Shown one piece after another: positions 1-10,304 of a stretch of DNA of 41,653 bases. Origin of the DNA: Promethearchaeota archaeon (GTDB taxonomy: Archaea; Asgardarchaeota; Lokiarchaeia; Sigyniarchaeales; SOKP01); assembly GCA_018238625.1 (NCBI GenBank), contig JABCSY010000028.1, positions 1-41,653 on the forward strand. Direction: 5' to 3'. The notes beneath the pieces were generated by a model. That model had not been told where the DNA came from. It made no database searches and was given only the letters and a program-made list of their open reading frames with translations. A program made the translations under genes and the position numbers. Position 1 is the first letter of the stretch. The number at the start of each line of letters is the position of its first letter.

Positions 1-2
1 AT

Positions 3-1250
3 CAGAGCGATGTCCTAAGCGGATCAACCGTTGTATTACACGATATCAATAAGGACCACTTAGAAATCATTTTTGAGTTAATTGAAGCTGAAAATAAGAT
101 CCATAATAATAAATTCAAAGTTGAACGCACCACAAACCGTAAAAAAGCTTTGAAAGGAGCAAATTTCATTATTAGTTCTATCGAAGTTGGAGATCGTTTT
201 AAGTTGTGGAGAGAAGATTACGAAATCCCTAGAAAGTATGGGTCTACTCAGATATTAGGAGAATGTGGTGGCCCAGGAGGGACTATGCATGCTTTTAGGA
301 TTATTCCTCCAATAGTAGAAATTGTGAAAGATGTTGAGGAAATATGTCCCGATGCATTTTTCATTAACTTTTCAAATCCCATGGCTAGAGTATGCTTAGC
401 AATCAAAAGAACGGCTCCAAATCTTAAATTCGTAGGGCTTTGCCATCAAATCGGATTTCTTAATTATCACCTCCCTTTAATGATGAAAAAGAAATTGGAT
501 AATTTAAAGTTGAAACCATATGGATTAAATCATTTTGGGTTTTTAATGGGACTCGAGGAATTAGCTAACGGTAAAGATTTAATGCCAGAATTTAATAGTA
601 AAGCAATGGAGTACTTTAAACAACAAGAAGGGAGGTTTGAATTTTCTACCTTAACTTTTGAGGTTTATAAAAGATTTAGCTATTTTCCCTATGTAGGTGA
701 TAATCATCTCGGTGAATATTTACAATTCGGAGAAGAGTTTACTGAAACGCAAGATATGATCGATTGGATTGATATATGTGATAAACACGGTAAAAGGCGT
801 TATAGACGCGTTCTAAGAAACTACAAACGCCTTAAAGAAGGGAAGTATCTTAAAAAAGGAATGCTCTCTATGGGAGCTTCTGGAGAAAGAGCAATCCCTA
901 TTATTGAAGCAATAATTACCGATGCAAATACTTATGAGAGCGCTGTAAACATTCCAAATGATGGGATCGTTGAAAATTTACCTCAAGACCTCGTTGTCGA
1001 ATGTCCAGTTAAGGTGGATAAAGATGGCGTACATGGAGTCAAATGGGGGGTGTTGCCAAAAGACATTGCTGCAATACTTAGAATTGAAGCAACTATTCAA
1101 GATTTATGCGTTGAAGCCATTTTAAAGAAGTCAAAAGATATTGCAATAGCAAGCTTAGCTGTTGATCCAAACGTGGGAAGTTTTGAAATTGCGGAAAAAA
1201 TTTTTACCGAAATAAAATCTAACAGTAATTACTATGATTATTTTAGATAA
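3..1250 (+). CDS. GH4-family NAD-dependent glycosidase (alpha-galacturonidase/alpha-glucosidase-like), 5' truncated
   Basis: Family 4 glycoside hydrolases cleave glycosides by an NAD+- and metal-dependent oxidation-elimination route in the cytoplasm. The frame is open from the window edge, so the true start and the N-terminal Gly-rich NAD loop lie upstream; the TTG at 150 is not a real start. The visible N-terminus has the family stretch STVVLHDIN, then SSIEVGDRF, the CGGPGG loop followed by HAFRIIPP, the NFSNPM motif, GLCHQIGF (Cys and His metal ligands in this family) and GLNHFGF. The last family-typical region is near VECPVKVDKDG. The gene ends with TAA at 1248-1250, followed by T-rich runs near 1341-1372 that could terminate transcription. 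The substrate cannot be read from sequence; the overall pattern is nearest the LplD/MelA branch. Confidence 0.9.
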   Translation, partial: QSDVLSGSTVVLHDINKDHLEIIFELIEAENKIHNNKFKVERTTNRKKALKGANFIISSIEVGDRFKLWREDYEIPRKYGSTQILGECGGPGGTMHAFRIIPPIVEIVKDVEEICPDAFFINFSNPMARVCLAIKRTAPNLKFVGLCHQIGFLNYHLPLMMKKKLDNLKLKPYGLNHFGFLMGLEELANGKDLMPEFNSKAMEYFKQQEGRFEFSTLTFEVYKRFSYFPYVGDNHLGEYLQFGEEFTETQDMIDWIDICDKHGKRRYRRVLRNYKRLKEGKYLKKGMLSMGASGERAIPIIEAIITDANTYESAVNIPNDGIVENLPQDLVVECPVKVDKDGVHGVKWGVLPKDIAAILRIEATIQDLCVEAILKKSKDIAIASLAVDPNVGSFEIAEKIFTEIKSNSNYYDYFR

Positions 1251-1335
1251 CCAAGCGAAATAATTGACACAGTTTAATAAACAAAATTGAAGTGAAACAT
1301 ATATTCTTCCCTTTTCTAATAATTGTTCAAAAGAA

Positions 1336-1373
1336 TATTTATTCTTTTTTTACATAAATATCAATTTTTTTTT
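1336..1373 (+). terminator. Poly-T terminator region after the GH4 gene
   Basis: Two T-rich runs lie about 85-120 bases after the GH4 stop, at roughly 1344-1350 and 1363-1371. Archaeal RNA polymerase terminates on short U-tracts, so this is a reasonable 3' end for the upstream transcript. No stem-loop accompanies it. Confidence 0.4.
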
Positions 1374-1477
1374 CATATAATGGTGCTAGAGCGTGAGACT
1401 TAAAACTATCAAAAATTATAAAGGTTGAGAAATTACGATTATGCGCCAATTCTTAGAGCTTTACGAGTAAAATGTAG

Positions 1478-1493
1478 AATTTACCGGTAAATT
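1478..1493. promoter_or_regulatory. Perfect 16-bp palindrome upstream of the membrane-protein pair
   Basis: AATTTACCGGTAAATT is a perfect 16-base inverted repeat centred on CCGG, 43 bases before the ATG at 1536. Its position just upstream of a two-gene unit and its GC core in very AT-rich DNA make it a candidate operator for a dimeric regulator. No regulator gene is adjacent. Operator function is inference. Confidence 0.45.
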
Positions 1494-1535
1494 ATATCAA
1501 TACATTTTTTTATGAGTATCACCTTATGCTAGCTC

Positions 1536-2477
1536 ATGGATTCTAATGTTGTAAAAAAATCTGAAATTAAATACGAAAAAGCTACAAATATTCTTTGGAA
1601 AGTGTGGTGGTTTTGTTGGTATTTACTAATTGTTCCTTCAGGTATTACGGCATTGGGTTACTTTATATTTCGATTTATAAGCAATGACTTTTACATTTCG
1701 TTAGGATTTTCTGTCCTCACATTTATTTTTTCGATACTATTTTTTTATAAATTTTATGATAAGTATCGAAATGATCCCGTATTCCTTAATCAAACAAACA
1801 ATCCTACCTCAAGGATTCATATTTTATTCTTAATAACTATCTTTTCCTTAATTGTAACCCCCATTTTCGTGCTTATTGATCCTTCAGATTACTTTTTTGA
1901 ATTATTACCTTTAATTTCTTTTTGCGTTCTCTATTTAATAGTTTTTTATTACTACTATTTCAAACCTATAGACTTCTTTAACACCTCTATAGGCGAATTT
2001 AAGCACTCAATTAACTTTTCTTTAGCATCCAAACAGCTTTACAACATTGTCGTAATCTTAAATTTTATTATTCATATTTTATTTCTCTCTTTCCTATTTA
2101 ATACAAAAGTTTCATGGTTATTCGCACTTATAACAAATTTTTCTTTTTACTTCATCACATTAGTATCTACTAAAAAAATACGCAAAATAATTAATGATTC
2201 AATCAAAGAGAATAAAATATTTTTGAAAGAATTGATTATATTTCATAAAAAATACTCAGTTTCAATTCTTAGCTTAATTTTCGTTCTGTTAATCCAAATA
2301 CCTTTTGATATTATTGGAGTTTATAGTATAAATTATGAGATACAACACACGCTTATTGAATTAATAAATGCTTTCTTTTTATCCATGATGTTCTTTCTAA
2401 TTTATTTGAAAATTAGAGTATATCTCGCTTTTTACTACAAAAAATTACTTATGAGGTTACCCAAGAATGAAATCTGA
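1536..2477 (+). CDS. Polytopic membrane protein of unknown function (313 aa)
   Basis: I do not recognise a family. The protein opens with a short charged cytoplasmic-type stretch (about 20 residues) and then has roughly eight hydrophobic helices with short polar loops. Features include an aromatic-rich stretch near residues 134-142 (YYYYF) and a Lys-rich loop near residues 205-235. The ATG at 1536 is used. The last 11 bases overlap the start of the 2538-aa membrane protein, so the two are probably translationally coupled and may form one complex. The loop spacing resembles the roughly 130-residue four-helix units of its neighbour, so it could be a short relative of it, but I cannot show homology. 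No catalytic motif is visible. Confidence 0.8.
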   Translation: MDSNVVKKSEIKYEKATNILWKVWWFCWYLLIVPSGITALGYFIFRFISNDFYISLGFSVLTFIFSILFFYKFYDKYRNDPVFLNQTNNPTSRIHILFLITIFSLIVTPIFVLIDPSDYFFELLPLISFCVLYLIVFYYYYFKPIDFFNTSIGEFKHSINFSLASKQLYNIVVILNFIIHILFLSFLFNTKVSWLFALITNFSFYFITLVSTKKIRKIINDSIKENKIFLKELIIFHKKYSVSILSLIFVLLIQIPFDIIGVYSINYEIQHTLIELINAFFLSMMFFLIYLKIRVYLAFYYKKLLMRLPKNEI

Positions 2478-5400
2478 TAAAGTTGAGGATAGTCTGCCTG
2501 AAGCGTTCGGTAAATACCAGAAGTTAAATCTAATTTTGTCAATTTTAATTTTAGGGTTTCTTATTTTATTATCGTATTTGATAGAATTTCCGATACTTAT
2601 CCTATTCTCTCTACTATTTTTAATCGTCATCTCGTATTACGAGCAAAAAGCAAACTTTTGCCCAAAAAAATATAGCAAATACATTTTTTTAGTTAACTCT
2701 ACTGGGATTTTTGCGACAATTGTTTTTTGGTTTGTGCCTTTGCCATATAATATTAAATTTATAATATTGATTATAGGATTATACTTAATCTTAGAGATTT
2801 TTGCGACAAGAGGTTATTTCGTTAAAGAGAACATTTTAATTGCTCAACATGTTTTAGCTGTTTCTAGTTTTATTGTGATAATTTACTCTTTTTTCGATAT
2901 TTTTTCTTTTATTTACATTGATTTTACAACAGATCCTATTCTAATAATGTTTTCAAAATTTTTACTACATGCTTTAACGATTCTATCACTAACTTTAATC
3001 TCTTTTTATTACGTCTATGTGCGACACTTTCGAAAACATCCATGGGATAATTTTAATAGATGCATAATGATATTAGTTTTATTAATAGAATTAACATCAT
3101 ACATCGTAATTAATCTTAGAAATTATTTCTCGTTAGACTTACTATTATTTATTAACGGTTTGATTTTGTCATCAATCTTATTTCCAGGTATTTTTTTGAT
3201 ATTTACTTTCGTAAATTATTTGATTGGCGTTTTTTCATCAAGAACATCTCTTTCTTACAGTTACTACTCGTGTTGGGGATTAATGCTGACTATTGGTCTT
3301 TCGATTATGTTTACTTTTGCATTTGTTGTAAGTAATCTGACAATTGTAATTTCCATTCTATTGTTTTTCTCAATCTCTTCGTATTATCTATTGAAATTTG
3401 GGCAGAAAATCGAAAAAATAAGCGAAAGTTCAATAATTAAGTTTACTCGTATTAATTCTTATTTTATTTTTATTGAGCTATTTTTCCTACTATTTTCTGT
3501 ATTTTTTAAACTATTTTCATATTTTGTATTATATGATGCCATTATTATTTCAACATATGCGGCATTTATGGGAATAACCTTTCTAAATAACATAATTTTT
3601 AAGAAAAGATTAATCTCAGAATCGAACAGAGTTGTAATAAACGAGCTTTCTTTAATATTTACATCCGTTTTAATTTTTTATTATTCATTTATTTATTTTT
3701 TCGGTTCTTATCTCGTACTGGTTTTTCCTTTTTTAATTTCAAGTATTTCATTTTATTTACCTCTCAGATATATATTAACCAAAACAACCCATCAAACCTT
3801 TATAAAAAGCTTAATAAAACTGAACAGCATTGTATTATGTTCGTCATTGCTCCTTATTCCAACGGTATTTAGCTTGGAGTTGGTATCGATAGGATACGAT
3901 TTCAATACGTTTAATGTCGTTAATTTTACATTATTCATTTTTTATGGAATTTTAGTTTTTCTTTATAATTTTTCAAGACAACTCAATATTAGAGAAACAA
4001 GAAAAAAACTAATGGTTAAATTACAGATTATCGTTGGATTTATCGTTACAGGTACCACCATGTTCTACTATCCATATGTCTTGCTTATAGAAACTTCCTA
4101 TTCAATAATTTTTTCATTGCTCTCTGCTTCAAGTTTCTTATTTATTCCTCTTATCTTTTCTTATAAAAAAGAATGTTTTAATACCAAATTAGTTAAAAAG
4201 ATAATAATTCTGAATAGTATCCTATTTTGGATCATCATCATTTTTATACCTTCTATGATCGGGTTAGAAATAGTTAGATTAGGGATGATCGCTGATCCTA
4301 TCTTAATTACTTTATTTTCCGTAATATTATTTTTTGTTTCTTTAAAATTCTTTGATCAGATTTCGTCCTATATCGAATTAAAAGAAGGATTGATTAATGG
4401 TATTAAGATAATTCAACCAATTACTTGGTTATTCATTAGTATTCTAATTTCTTCAATCTTTTTCAATCTAAATTTAACCGTAACAATTACTTGGTTAAGA
4501 AATGTTATTTTTGCTGGCGCGCTTTTGTTATTTTTTATACTTAACACATACAATTTAGTTCTTTTAGAAGATTTAAAACAATCAGTCTTTGAAGACGAAA
4601 CAAGTAAGTTTGATTATTACAGGATTTACAAAATTTATGAATTTATTAAGAATATTATAATTTTCGGCGTAATAATTTCAGTATCTCTTATATTTTCATC
4701 AATCGTCCAAGTGTTTAATTATAACCAATTTTTTATTGATATGGATCTTCAATTATTAGGTTTTACCCTCGACATTGCCATATTTTTACTAATATTATTA
4801 CTCATCCTTAATGTAAGCGATAAACTGATAAAAATCGACTTCGAAAGAGTTAAAGTTACTTCTGAATTGATACTATGGATAATTCTAAAATCTATTATAT
4901 TGTTTACTTTAGCCTTGTATCCTATTCAATTGTCGTTATTCAGTAAAATAACACTATTAATTCTTGTCTTCGCCGTTTTAAGTCCAATTTCTCATTTTTA
5001 TTTAGAAAGAAGATTTTTACTCTTAGAAAATACTCAATCAGCGATAAGAAAAAGTATAGGGGGCTTGTTTTTCTTATCAATTATTTGTCTTTCCATTGAA
5101 ATTATTTGGAATATCTCTTCAATAATTTTAGCCCCACATTTAAATCAAGAGATGCTTAAAATTCTTGTTTTCGGGAAAATATTTCTATTTTCAAATTTTT
5201 ATCTTCTACGATATAAAGTTTTTACAGAAAGAGAATCAGGGTTTCATATATATAGCATATTTGGAATTTCGTTAGTATTACTGATTTCATACTTATTCCC
5301 TCTCTCATTAGTTTTCTTATTACCCTTTATGATATTATTATCAGAAAGAAACAGAACATCCTATTTTCGCTTGTTTTTCTATTTGATACTAAGTATTATA

Positions 5401-8400
5401 ACATTTATTGAAGCAACAGGGTTCTTGATTTCATATGAACTTCTACCTTCCCTTGAAGCATTATCGATTAGTACATCGTCTACTATATACTTAATATCTT
5501 TATTATCTGTATTTTTTACATCGATTATCTTGAATTTAGAAAGAGAAAATAACATTGAAAAATTCATACTTTATTTTTTAATATCTTTACTTTCGTTTAT
5601 TTTGTTATCACCCTATATATATCTAATATACAACACGACTACCTCATTATTCATTTTCTTGTGTTTAATGGGCGTCTTCTATTATAGGAAAGAGGAACCC
5701 CGATATAAATGGTTTATTAAACCATGTGTCCTTCTTATGATTTTTAATTTTATTAGTTTTCTATCTTTTTCATTCTTTTTTAATAATATTATATTTGCAT
5801 CCTATAATCCGATACTAAGTTTTACGCTAACTTTAAGCGTGTCTGGATTTGCGTTTGTATTTCTTTACAACGATTCGCCAAGATTGTTTCGAAAGAGATC
5901 ATTTTATATCGTTTTAGCTTTAAATATAATTTCATTTCCCGCATTTCTATATTTCTTCTTGATTTCAGTATACTCACTTCCGATTTTCGATCTAATTATA
6001 TTAATTATAAGTATTAATGTAGGAGTTGTTCTTTTTTATCTTTCAATAGCAATTTATCAATGGAAATTGTCTTGGGCTGTATGGAAAATTGGTTATAGAT
6101 CGTGGATAATCTTTCCTATTATAAATTACGCATTGATAAGCGAAGCATTTACAGGTATAGATGTATTCACAAACGCTTTAAATTTATTTGGTGTAAATTT
6201 ATATGGTTCAAATCTTTTAGCTTTTATTCTATGCGTTCTTCTATCCTTACCGTTCTGGTATACATGGATTAAGAAACATTTCACTAATGTTTTATTTATT
6301 TCATGGGGTTTATGTCTATTTTTAATCTATTGGTTTAGCCAAAATGCATTTTTTGGAAACCCAGATTTGAGCTATTTGTCATTTATTGGCATCTCAGTTA
6401 TAATACTTATGCCAATTCTAGTAAGGTTAAGATCGTGGAATATAGTATCTATCTTATGGATAATATTCTCAATAATCTTGTCAATTTTTCTATTTTCTCT
6501 ATTTGAAGCAGTAGGATTTCTAATTGAGATAAATTACCCAATAATTACAATAGTATGTGGCCTACTTTTTATTACTCTCTCGTTTTTCCCTAACTTAAAA
6601 GCTCAGAAGAATGTTATATTAATACTGGCCTACTCTATTGCATTAACAGGGATTTTCTTATTAATATTTCATCTTATGTTTTTGTTGACCTTGCATCCAT
6701 TTATTTCTACAAACATAGCGTTAATTATTATGTCCTTAAGCTTATTTTCGTCAAGACTTCTAAAATTAAAACACATTATCTTTAATCGTTTAATTTCTAC
6801 AATTTTAATAGTAAACTTCTCTTCACTAACTTACTTTACTTTTAACTTAATCCCCAATTTTGGATTGTTTTCATTATTTTTAGCGGTAACAGTCTTCGGT
6901 GGGTCGTACTTCGTATTTAACTACTATAAATTATTCTTTCCATCGAAAAAAATTATTCCACTAAGTATTCTTTCTTTTGGAATTTCATCTTCTGCGTCTT
7001 CAATTGTATTTTTGTTGTTACCCGATTCACTTTTTATGGTTGCCGCAGTATTTATTGCTATAAATTTAATTTTAATTAATTTTTCACTAGGGAATTATCG
7101 ATTTATAATGTGGTATTTAATCCCTATTCCCTTCACACTTTTTATATTACAGTTTTTATTTTATATTGAACTTTTTCAACCTCTTTTACTGTTTACTTTA
7201 GCAGGATTAATGTTATACACTCTTATCTTCCAAATCTTTATAAATCTCTTCAATAACGATATTGAACTTTCAATCGAATCAAAATCCTATAATATTATGA
7301 AATTTTTTGAGGATAAAAATCAAATTAAAGTTCTAAATCTAATATGTTTTTTATTAAATTCAGCTTACTTTTCAATTTTTCTCGCGTTTCTTAGCCCATT
7401 TAACATATTCTACCAAATTCTCGAAGTTTTAATATTGTGGTCTATTTTAACATTACTCAGTGTACGATACGCCGAGTCTTCGAAAATAGAAATTGATATC
7501 GAAAAATTTACTATATATTTGAAGAAATTTAGTTCAGTAGTAGCATTTCTATTATATCTTGAAATCTCTTTTTTTGTTTTTGGAATAGCTCTTGATTATT
7601 TAGGGTTGGGGTTGATTGAGAATGTTTTATTATCATTAAGCTGTTTATTTATCCTCACATTTTTCGATTTCTATTTTATAAAGAAGGTTAGTAAAAGGAT
7701 AATCTATCCAATTCATATTTTTGCGTATATTTTAATGTCTATCCTTTTATTTATTTTATTAAACCAATTCTTAATGATTGGTTTAGAAAGTCTCTTTTTG
7801 AACCTTGTAATTCTGTTAATTATGCAATTTTATACTGAATACGCCATCTTTACGTATTTAAATCAATTAGGTCGATATGACGCAAGTAAATTAAACGAAT
7901 CCATGATTCAGATTAGAAATGTCCTAATAAATATGATTATATTTACTATAGGCTTCTACACATCTTCCTTAATGACTTCTTTTCTAATAAGTTCAAATGA
8001 GATTTTTATAGGATTTCCAGCGTTATTTTTCTTTTTAATGATTCTTTCTGTTATTATGTTTGCTATAAACCTTTTAATGAAGTTTAAGTTCAGAAATTTT
8101 ATTATATGGGGGTTCTTTTTAATGTTTCAAGTTTGCTTTACAGCTTTCTACAGTTTATCAGTTTTACTCTTTACGGATTTCAATATATTTAATTCTATGC
8201 TTTTAATTTTAATTAATACGCTCTTCGCTTTTTATTCTGTTTTCTCAATCAAAAGAATTTTAAAAGAAAAAGCGAATGCTAAAACCATTCAAAATTATTA
8301 TTCTATTCTAATGGTATTATCGTACTTAGAAACATCCATTTTATTTTACGGATTGTTTAATCTTTTGTTTGGAGTAATTGAAAGTTTCTTAGCGTCACAA

Positions 8401-10083
8401 ATCGTCTTATTTTTTATTAGCATAGTAGAGATTAATGTTGTAAAAAGAATTAAAAGTAAGTACATGTTTTTAGTTCATACAATTTGCTATTTCAACATTT
8501 CATGGTCTGTATTATCGCTAATATTATTTTTATCCCCCTCAAATTTGGCTTTACAAAGTTTTGCCATCTTGGTTTTTGCTTTAATGCAATTCTATACAAA
8601 TTATTCTTATTACAACACTATGCGTAAATTTAACTTGGATAATGAAGAATCGTTATTAAAGTGGAAAACACATCGAAAATGTTTCATAGGGGGGGTAATT
8701 TATATAGTATTATCCAATTACATTTTTCAGACTCTATATTTAGCCAACATTGAGCTTCAATTAATTTTATTTTTATTAAGCATATTAATTCACATCTTAA
8801 TGATTTTTGATAGGTTTGTCCTTAAATTTCTTGGTAAATATTCAGTCTTTTTAATGACAGCTTCGTGGGTATTTATTTTTGGATTTTCAATTAATTATTT
8901 TTTGGGTTGGATTCCTCAATACTCAATTTCTATCGTTCCGATTATTATTATTATCCTCTTATTAGAGTTAGTTTATGGTTATGGGTTAAACCTATTCGAT
9001 TTTTGGGGTTTAATTAAAGAAAACAAATTAAAACTTAGAAACTTTCTTATAATTGTTTCGTATATCAATTTCTGCTCTTGGCCACTGTATTATTTAACAT
9101 TAGATATATTAAATATTACCACGATGATTTTAATCGTATTTGGAATTTTACTACTTTTAATGTTACTTGATAATGATAACAATTTTAATTCTATTAATCA
9201 AAAAACTAGAAAACAGGTTAGTCATTTCAGCCTGATCGGTTTTGGCGTATTCTCCTCATTTGATGTGTATTTTGCATTAGCTATAATGGATCCAACAAAA
9301 CTTTTATTAAATATTTCAACTTCCCTATTAGTTTTTATGGTATTTGTAGGCTTCTTAGTCAAACCCTTTAAAAAACGGAGACTCCTCTCTTTTGCTTATT
9401 GGGGGTTAATGGTAACTTTAATATTTTTAATTTTTTACGCCTTTTACTCATCTGGTTGGAGCTGGTCACTTTTAATTCTAGGTATTTTATTATACCCATT
9501 TATTTTCATGTTAGAGGAGTTAAAAGAATTCTTCGATAAAATAGTTGAAAATTTGAGCGCTTTATATCAAATTATTAAGAACGCCTTTAATTCTTTAGTT
9601 CAGGAAGTAATTAAATTCTTGAGGGTTAATTTTAAAGTTATCCGCATTATTTTGTGTATAATATTAGGATTAGTTATGGGAATTCTTTTTTCAGATTTAG
9701 TATGGCATTATTTAAACCCATTCCATTCAATTTTATTAGCTTTAGCAATTTTTGGGATATCTTATGGAACTATTCCAGGAGTGAAATCTACGGATATTGA
9801 CGAGATTTTTAGAGAAAAAATGAAGAGATTTATTACAATATGGATAAGCATAACGGCTTTTATTTCGGCTATTATATTACCCTATATAGTATCTATTGTT
9901 CTTATATTTTTCCTTGTAATATTATCAATTTTAGGGCTTGGAGCTATTCTATTAATATTTATATACCGATTAGAAGAAGCAGAGAGAGTTTCGATAAAAT
10001 GGAGGTTTTACACCTTAATATTTTTCTTTATTTTACTTGGTATTGAAATTTTATTAGGAGCAGCTTTATATCTTGGCGGTTAA
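2467..10083 (+). CDS. Giant multi-repeat integral membrane protein (2538 aa), function unknown
   Basis: A single open frame encodes a protein that is almost entirely hydrophobic helices, by eye 70-80 of them, with short charged loops. Internal repeats can be read. Segments beginning FTRINS, IKLNSIV and IILNSIL are spaced about 125-130 residues apart, each with about four helices. A clearer duplication of about 255 residues pairs the segment from about residue 1686 (FLLYLEIS, later MQFYTEY) with that from about residue 1942 (VLSYLETS, later MQFYTNY). Near the C-terminus a more polar, probably amphipathic stretch (about residues 2350-2390) precedes the last helices. The ATG at 2467 overlaps the upstream gene by 11 bases. 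No signal peptide, enzyme motif or known transporter signature is visible. It could be a scaffold, a lipid- or polymer-handling channel, or a structural membrane protein; none can be chosen from sequence. Confidence 0.85.
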   Translation: MKSDKVEDSLPEAFGKYQKLNLILSILILGFLILLSYLIEFPILILFSLLFLIVISYYEQKANFCPKKYSKYIFLVNSTGIFATIVFWFVPLPYNIKFIILIIGLYLILEIFATRGYFVKENILIAQHVLAVSSFIVIIYSFFDIFSFIYIDFTTDPILIMFSKFLLHALTILSLTLISFYYVYVRHFRKHPWDNFNRCIMILVLLIELTSYIVINLRNYFSLDLLLFINGLILSSILFPGIFLIFTFVNYLIGVFSSRTSLSYSYYSCWGLMLTIGLSIMFTFAFVVSNLTIVISILLFFSISSYYLLKFGQKIEKISESSIIKFTRINSYFIFIELFFLLFSVFFKLFSYFVLYDAIIISTYAAFMGITFLNNIIFKKRLISESNRVVINELSLIFTSVLIFYYSFIYFFGSYLVLVFPFLISSISFYLPLRYILTKTTHQTFIKSLIKLNSIVLCSSLLLIPTVFSLELVSIGYDFNTFNVVNFTLFIFYGILVFLYNFSRQLNIRETRKKLMVKLQIIVGFIVTGTTMFYYPYVLLIETSYSIIFSLLSASSFLFIPLIFSYKKECFNTKLVKKIIILNSILFWIIIIFIPSMIGLEIVRLGMIADPILITLFSVILFFVSLKFFDQISSYIELKEGLINGIKIIQPITWLFISILISSIFFNLNLTVTITWLRNVIFAGALLLFFILNTYNLVLLEDLKQSVFEDETSKFDYYRIYKIYEFIKNIIIFGVIISVSLIFSSIVQVFNYNQFFIDMDLQLLGFTLDIAIFLLILLLILNVSDKLIKIDFERVKVTSELILWIILKSIILFTLALYPIQLSLFSKITLLILVFAVLSPISHFYLERRFLLLENTQSAIRKSIGGLFFLSIICLSIEIIWNISSIILAPHLNQEMLKILVFGKIFLFSNFYLLRYKVFTERESGFHIYSIFGISLVLLISYLFPLSLVFLLPFMILLSERNRTSYFRLFFYLILSIITFIEATGFLISYELLPSLEALSISTSSTIYLISLLSVFFTSIILNLERENNIEKFILYFLISLLSFILLSPYIYLIYNTTTSLFIFLCLMGVFYYRKEEPRYKWFIKPCVLLMIFNFISFLSFSFFFNNIIFASYNPILSFTLTLSVSGFAFVFLYNDSPRLFRKRSFYIVLALNIISFPAFLYFFLISVYSLPIFDLIILIISINVGVVLFYLSIAIYQWKLSWAVWKIGYRSWIIFPIINYALISEAFTGIDVFTNALNLFGVNLYGSNLLAFILCVLLSLPFWYTWIKKHFTNVLFISWGLCLFLIYWFSQNAFFGNPDLSYLSFIGISVIILMPILVRLRSWNIVSILWIIFSIILSIFLFSLFEAVGFLIEINYPIITIVCGLLFITLSFFPNLKAQKNVILILAYSIALTGIFLLIFHLMFLLTLHPFISTNIALIIMSLSLFSSRLLKLKHIIFNRLISTILIVNFSSLTYFTFNLIPNFGLFSLFLAVTVFGGSYFVFNYYKLFFPSKKIIPLSILSFGISSSASSIVFLLLPDSLFMVAAVFIAINLILINFSLGNYRFIMWYLIPIPFTLFILQFLFYIELFQPLLLFTLAGLMLYTLIFQIFINLFNNDIELSIESKSYNIMKFFEDKNQIKVLNLICFLLNSAYFSIFLAFLSPFNIFYQILEVLILWSILTLLSVRYAESSKIEIDIEKFTIYLKKFSSVVAFLLYLEISFFVFGIALDYLGLGLIENVLLSLSCLFILTFFDFYFIKKVSKRIIYPIHIFAYILMSILLFILLNQFLMIGLESLFLNLVILLIMQFYTEYAIFTYLNQLGRYDASKLNESMIQIRNVLINMIIFTIGFYTSSLMTSFLISSNEIFIGFPALFFFLMILSVIMFAINLLMKFKFRNFIIWGFFLMFQVCFTAFYSLSVLLFTDFNIFNSMLLILINTLFAFYSVFSIKRILKEKANAKTIQNYYSILMVLSYLETSILFYGLFNLLFGVIESFLASQIVLFFISIVEINVVKRIKSKYMFLVHTICYFNISWSVLSLILFLSPSNLALQSFAILVFALMQFYTNYSYYNTMRKFNLDNEESLLKWKTHRKCFIGGVIYIVLSNYIFQTLYLANIELQLILFLLSILIHILMIFDRFVLKFLGKYSVFLMTASWVFIFGFSINYFLGWIPQYSISIVPIIIIILLLELVYGYGLNLFDFWGLIKENKLKLRNFLIIVSYINFCSWPLYYLTLDILNITTMILIVFGILLLLMLLDNDNNFNSINQKTRKQVSHFSLIGFGVFSSFDVYFALAIMDPTKLLLNISTSLLVFMVFVGFLVKPFKKRRLLSFAYWGLMVTLIFLIFYAFYSSGWSWSLLILGILLYPFIFMLEELKEFFDKIVENLSALYQIIKNAFNSLVQEVIKFLRVNFKVIRIILCIILGLVMGILFSDLVWHYLNPFHSILLALAIFGISYGTIPGVKSTDIDEIFREKMKRFITIWISITAFISAIILPYIVSIVLIFFLVILSILGLGAILLIFIYRLEEAERVSIKWRFYTLIFFFILLGIEILLGAALYLGG

Positions 10084-10092
10084 CCGAAAAAT

Positions 10093-10257
10093 TTAGTCAA
10101 GATTCTTCTCTTTCCATTCCTGTAAAAACTTTTTAAAGTTGTTTATCGGAATTCCTATAGAATTTATTTTTTCTCGATTACTCTTAACTCTTTCCTTTGA
10201 AAGCTGATTTTTACGGAAACTTAATTCCCAATCAAAATAAGAACTTGATTTTGACAT
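10093..10257 (-). CDS. Micro-protein A (54 aa), paralogue of micro-protein B
   Basis: ATG at 10257 and TAA at 10093-10095 enclose 54 codons without a stop. The product is basic and carries three blocks shared with the 56-aa protein encoded at 10421-10591: SYFDWELSF near the N-terminus, NSIGI in the middle and FKKFLQEWKEKNL at the C-terminus. The conservation spans the whole length while synonymous positions differ, so this is a real coding pair and not a chance frame. A good TATA element (reverse strand GGTATAAATA, about 10306-10315) lies about 50 bases upstream of the ATG, so it can have its own promoter. It converges on the giant membrane gene, 9 bases from its stop. Function unknown; size and charge would fit a small DNA-, RNA- or protein-binding factor. 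Confidence 0.75.
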   Translation of the reverse strand: MSKSSSYFDWELSFRKNQLSKERVKSNREKINSIGIPINNFKKFLQEWKEKNLD

Positions 10258-10304
10258 TATAAAAGGTTTATATTTTTACTTATTTGTAAATCGTATAAAA
10301 AAAT

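Noticed and set aside
2467..10083. Possibility that the giant membrane frame is several genes joined by sequencing error
   Set aside because: The frame is continuous with uniform composition and internal repeats that run across the whole length. No internal ribosome-binding site with a start and no stop was seen.
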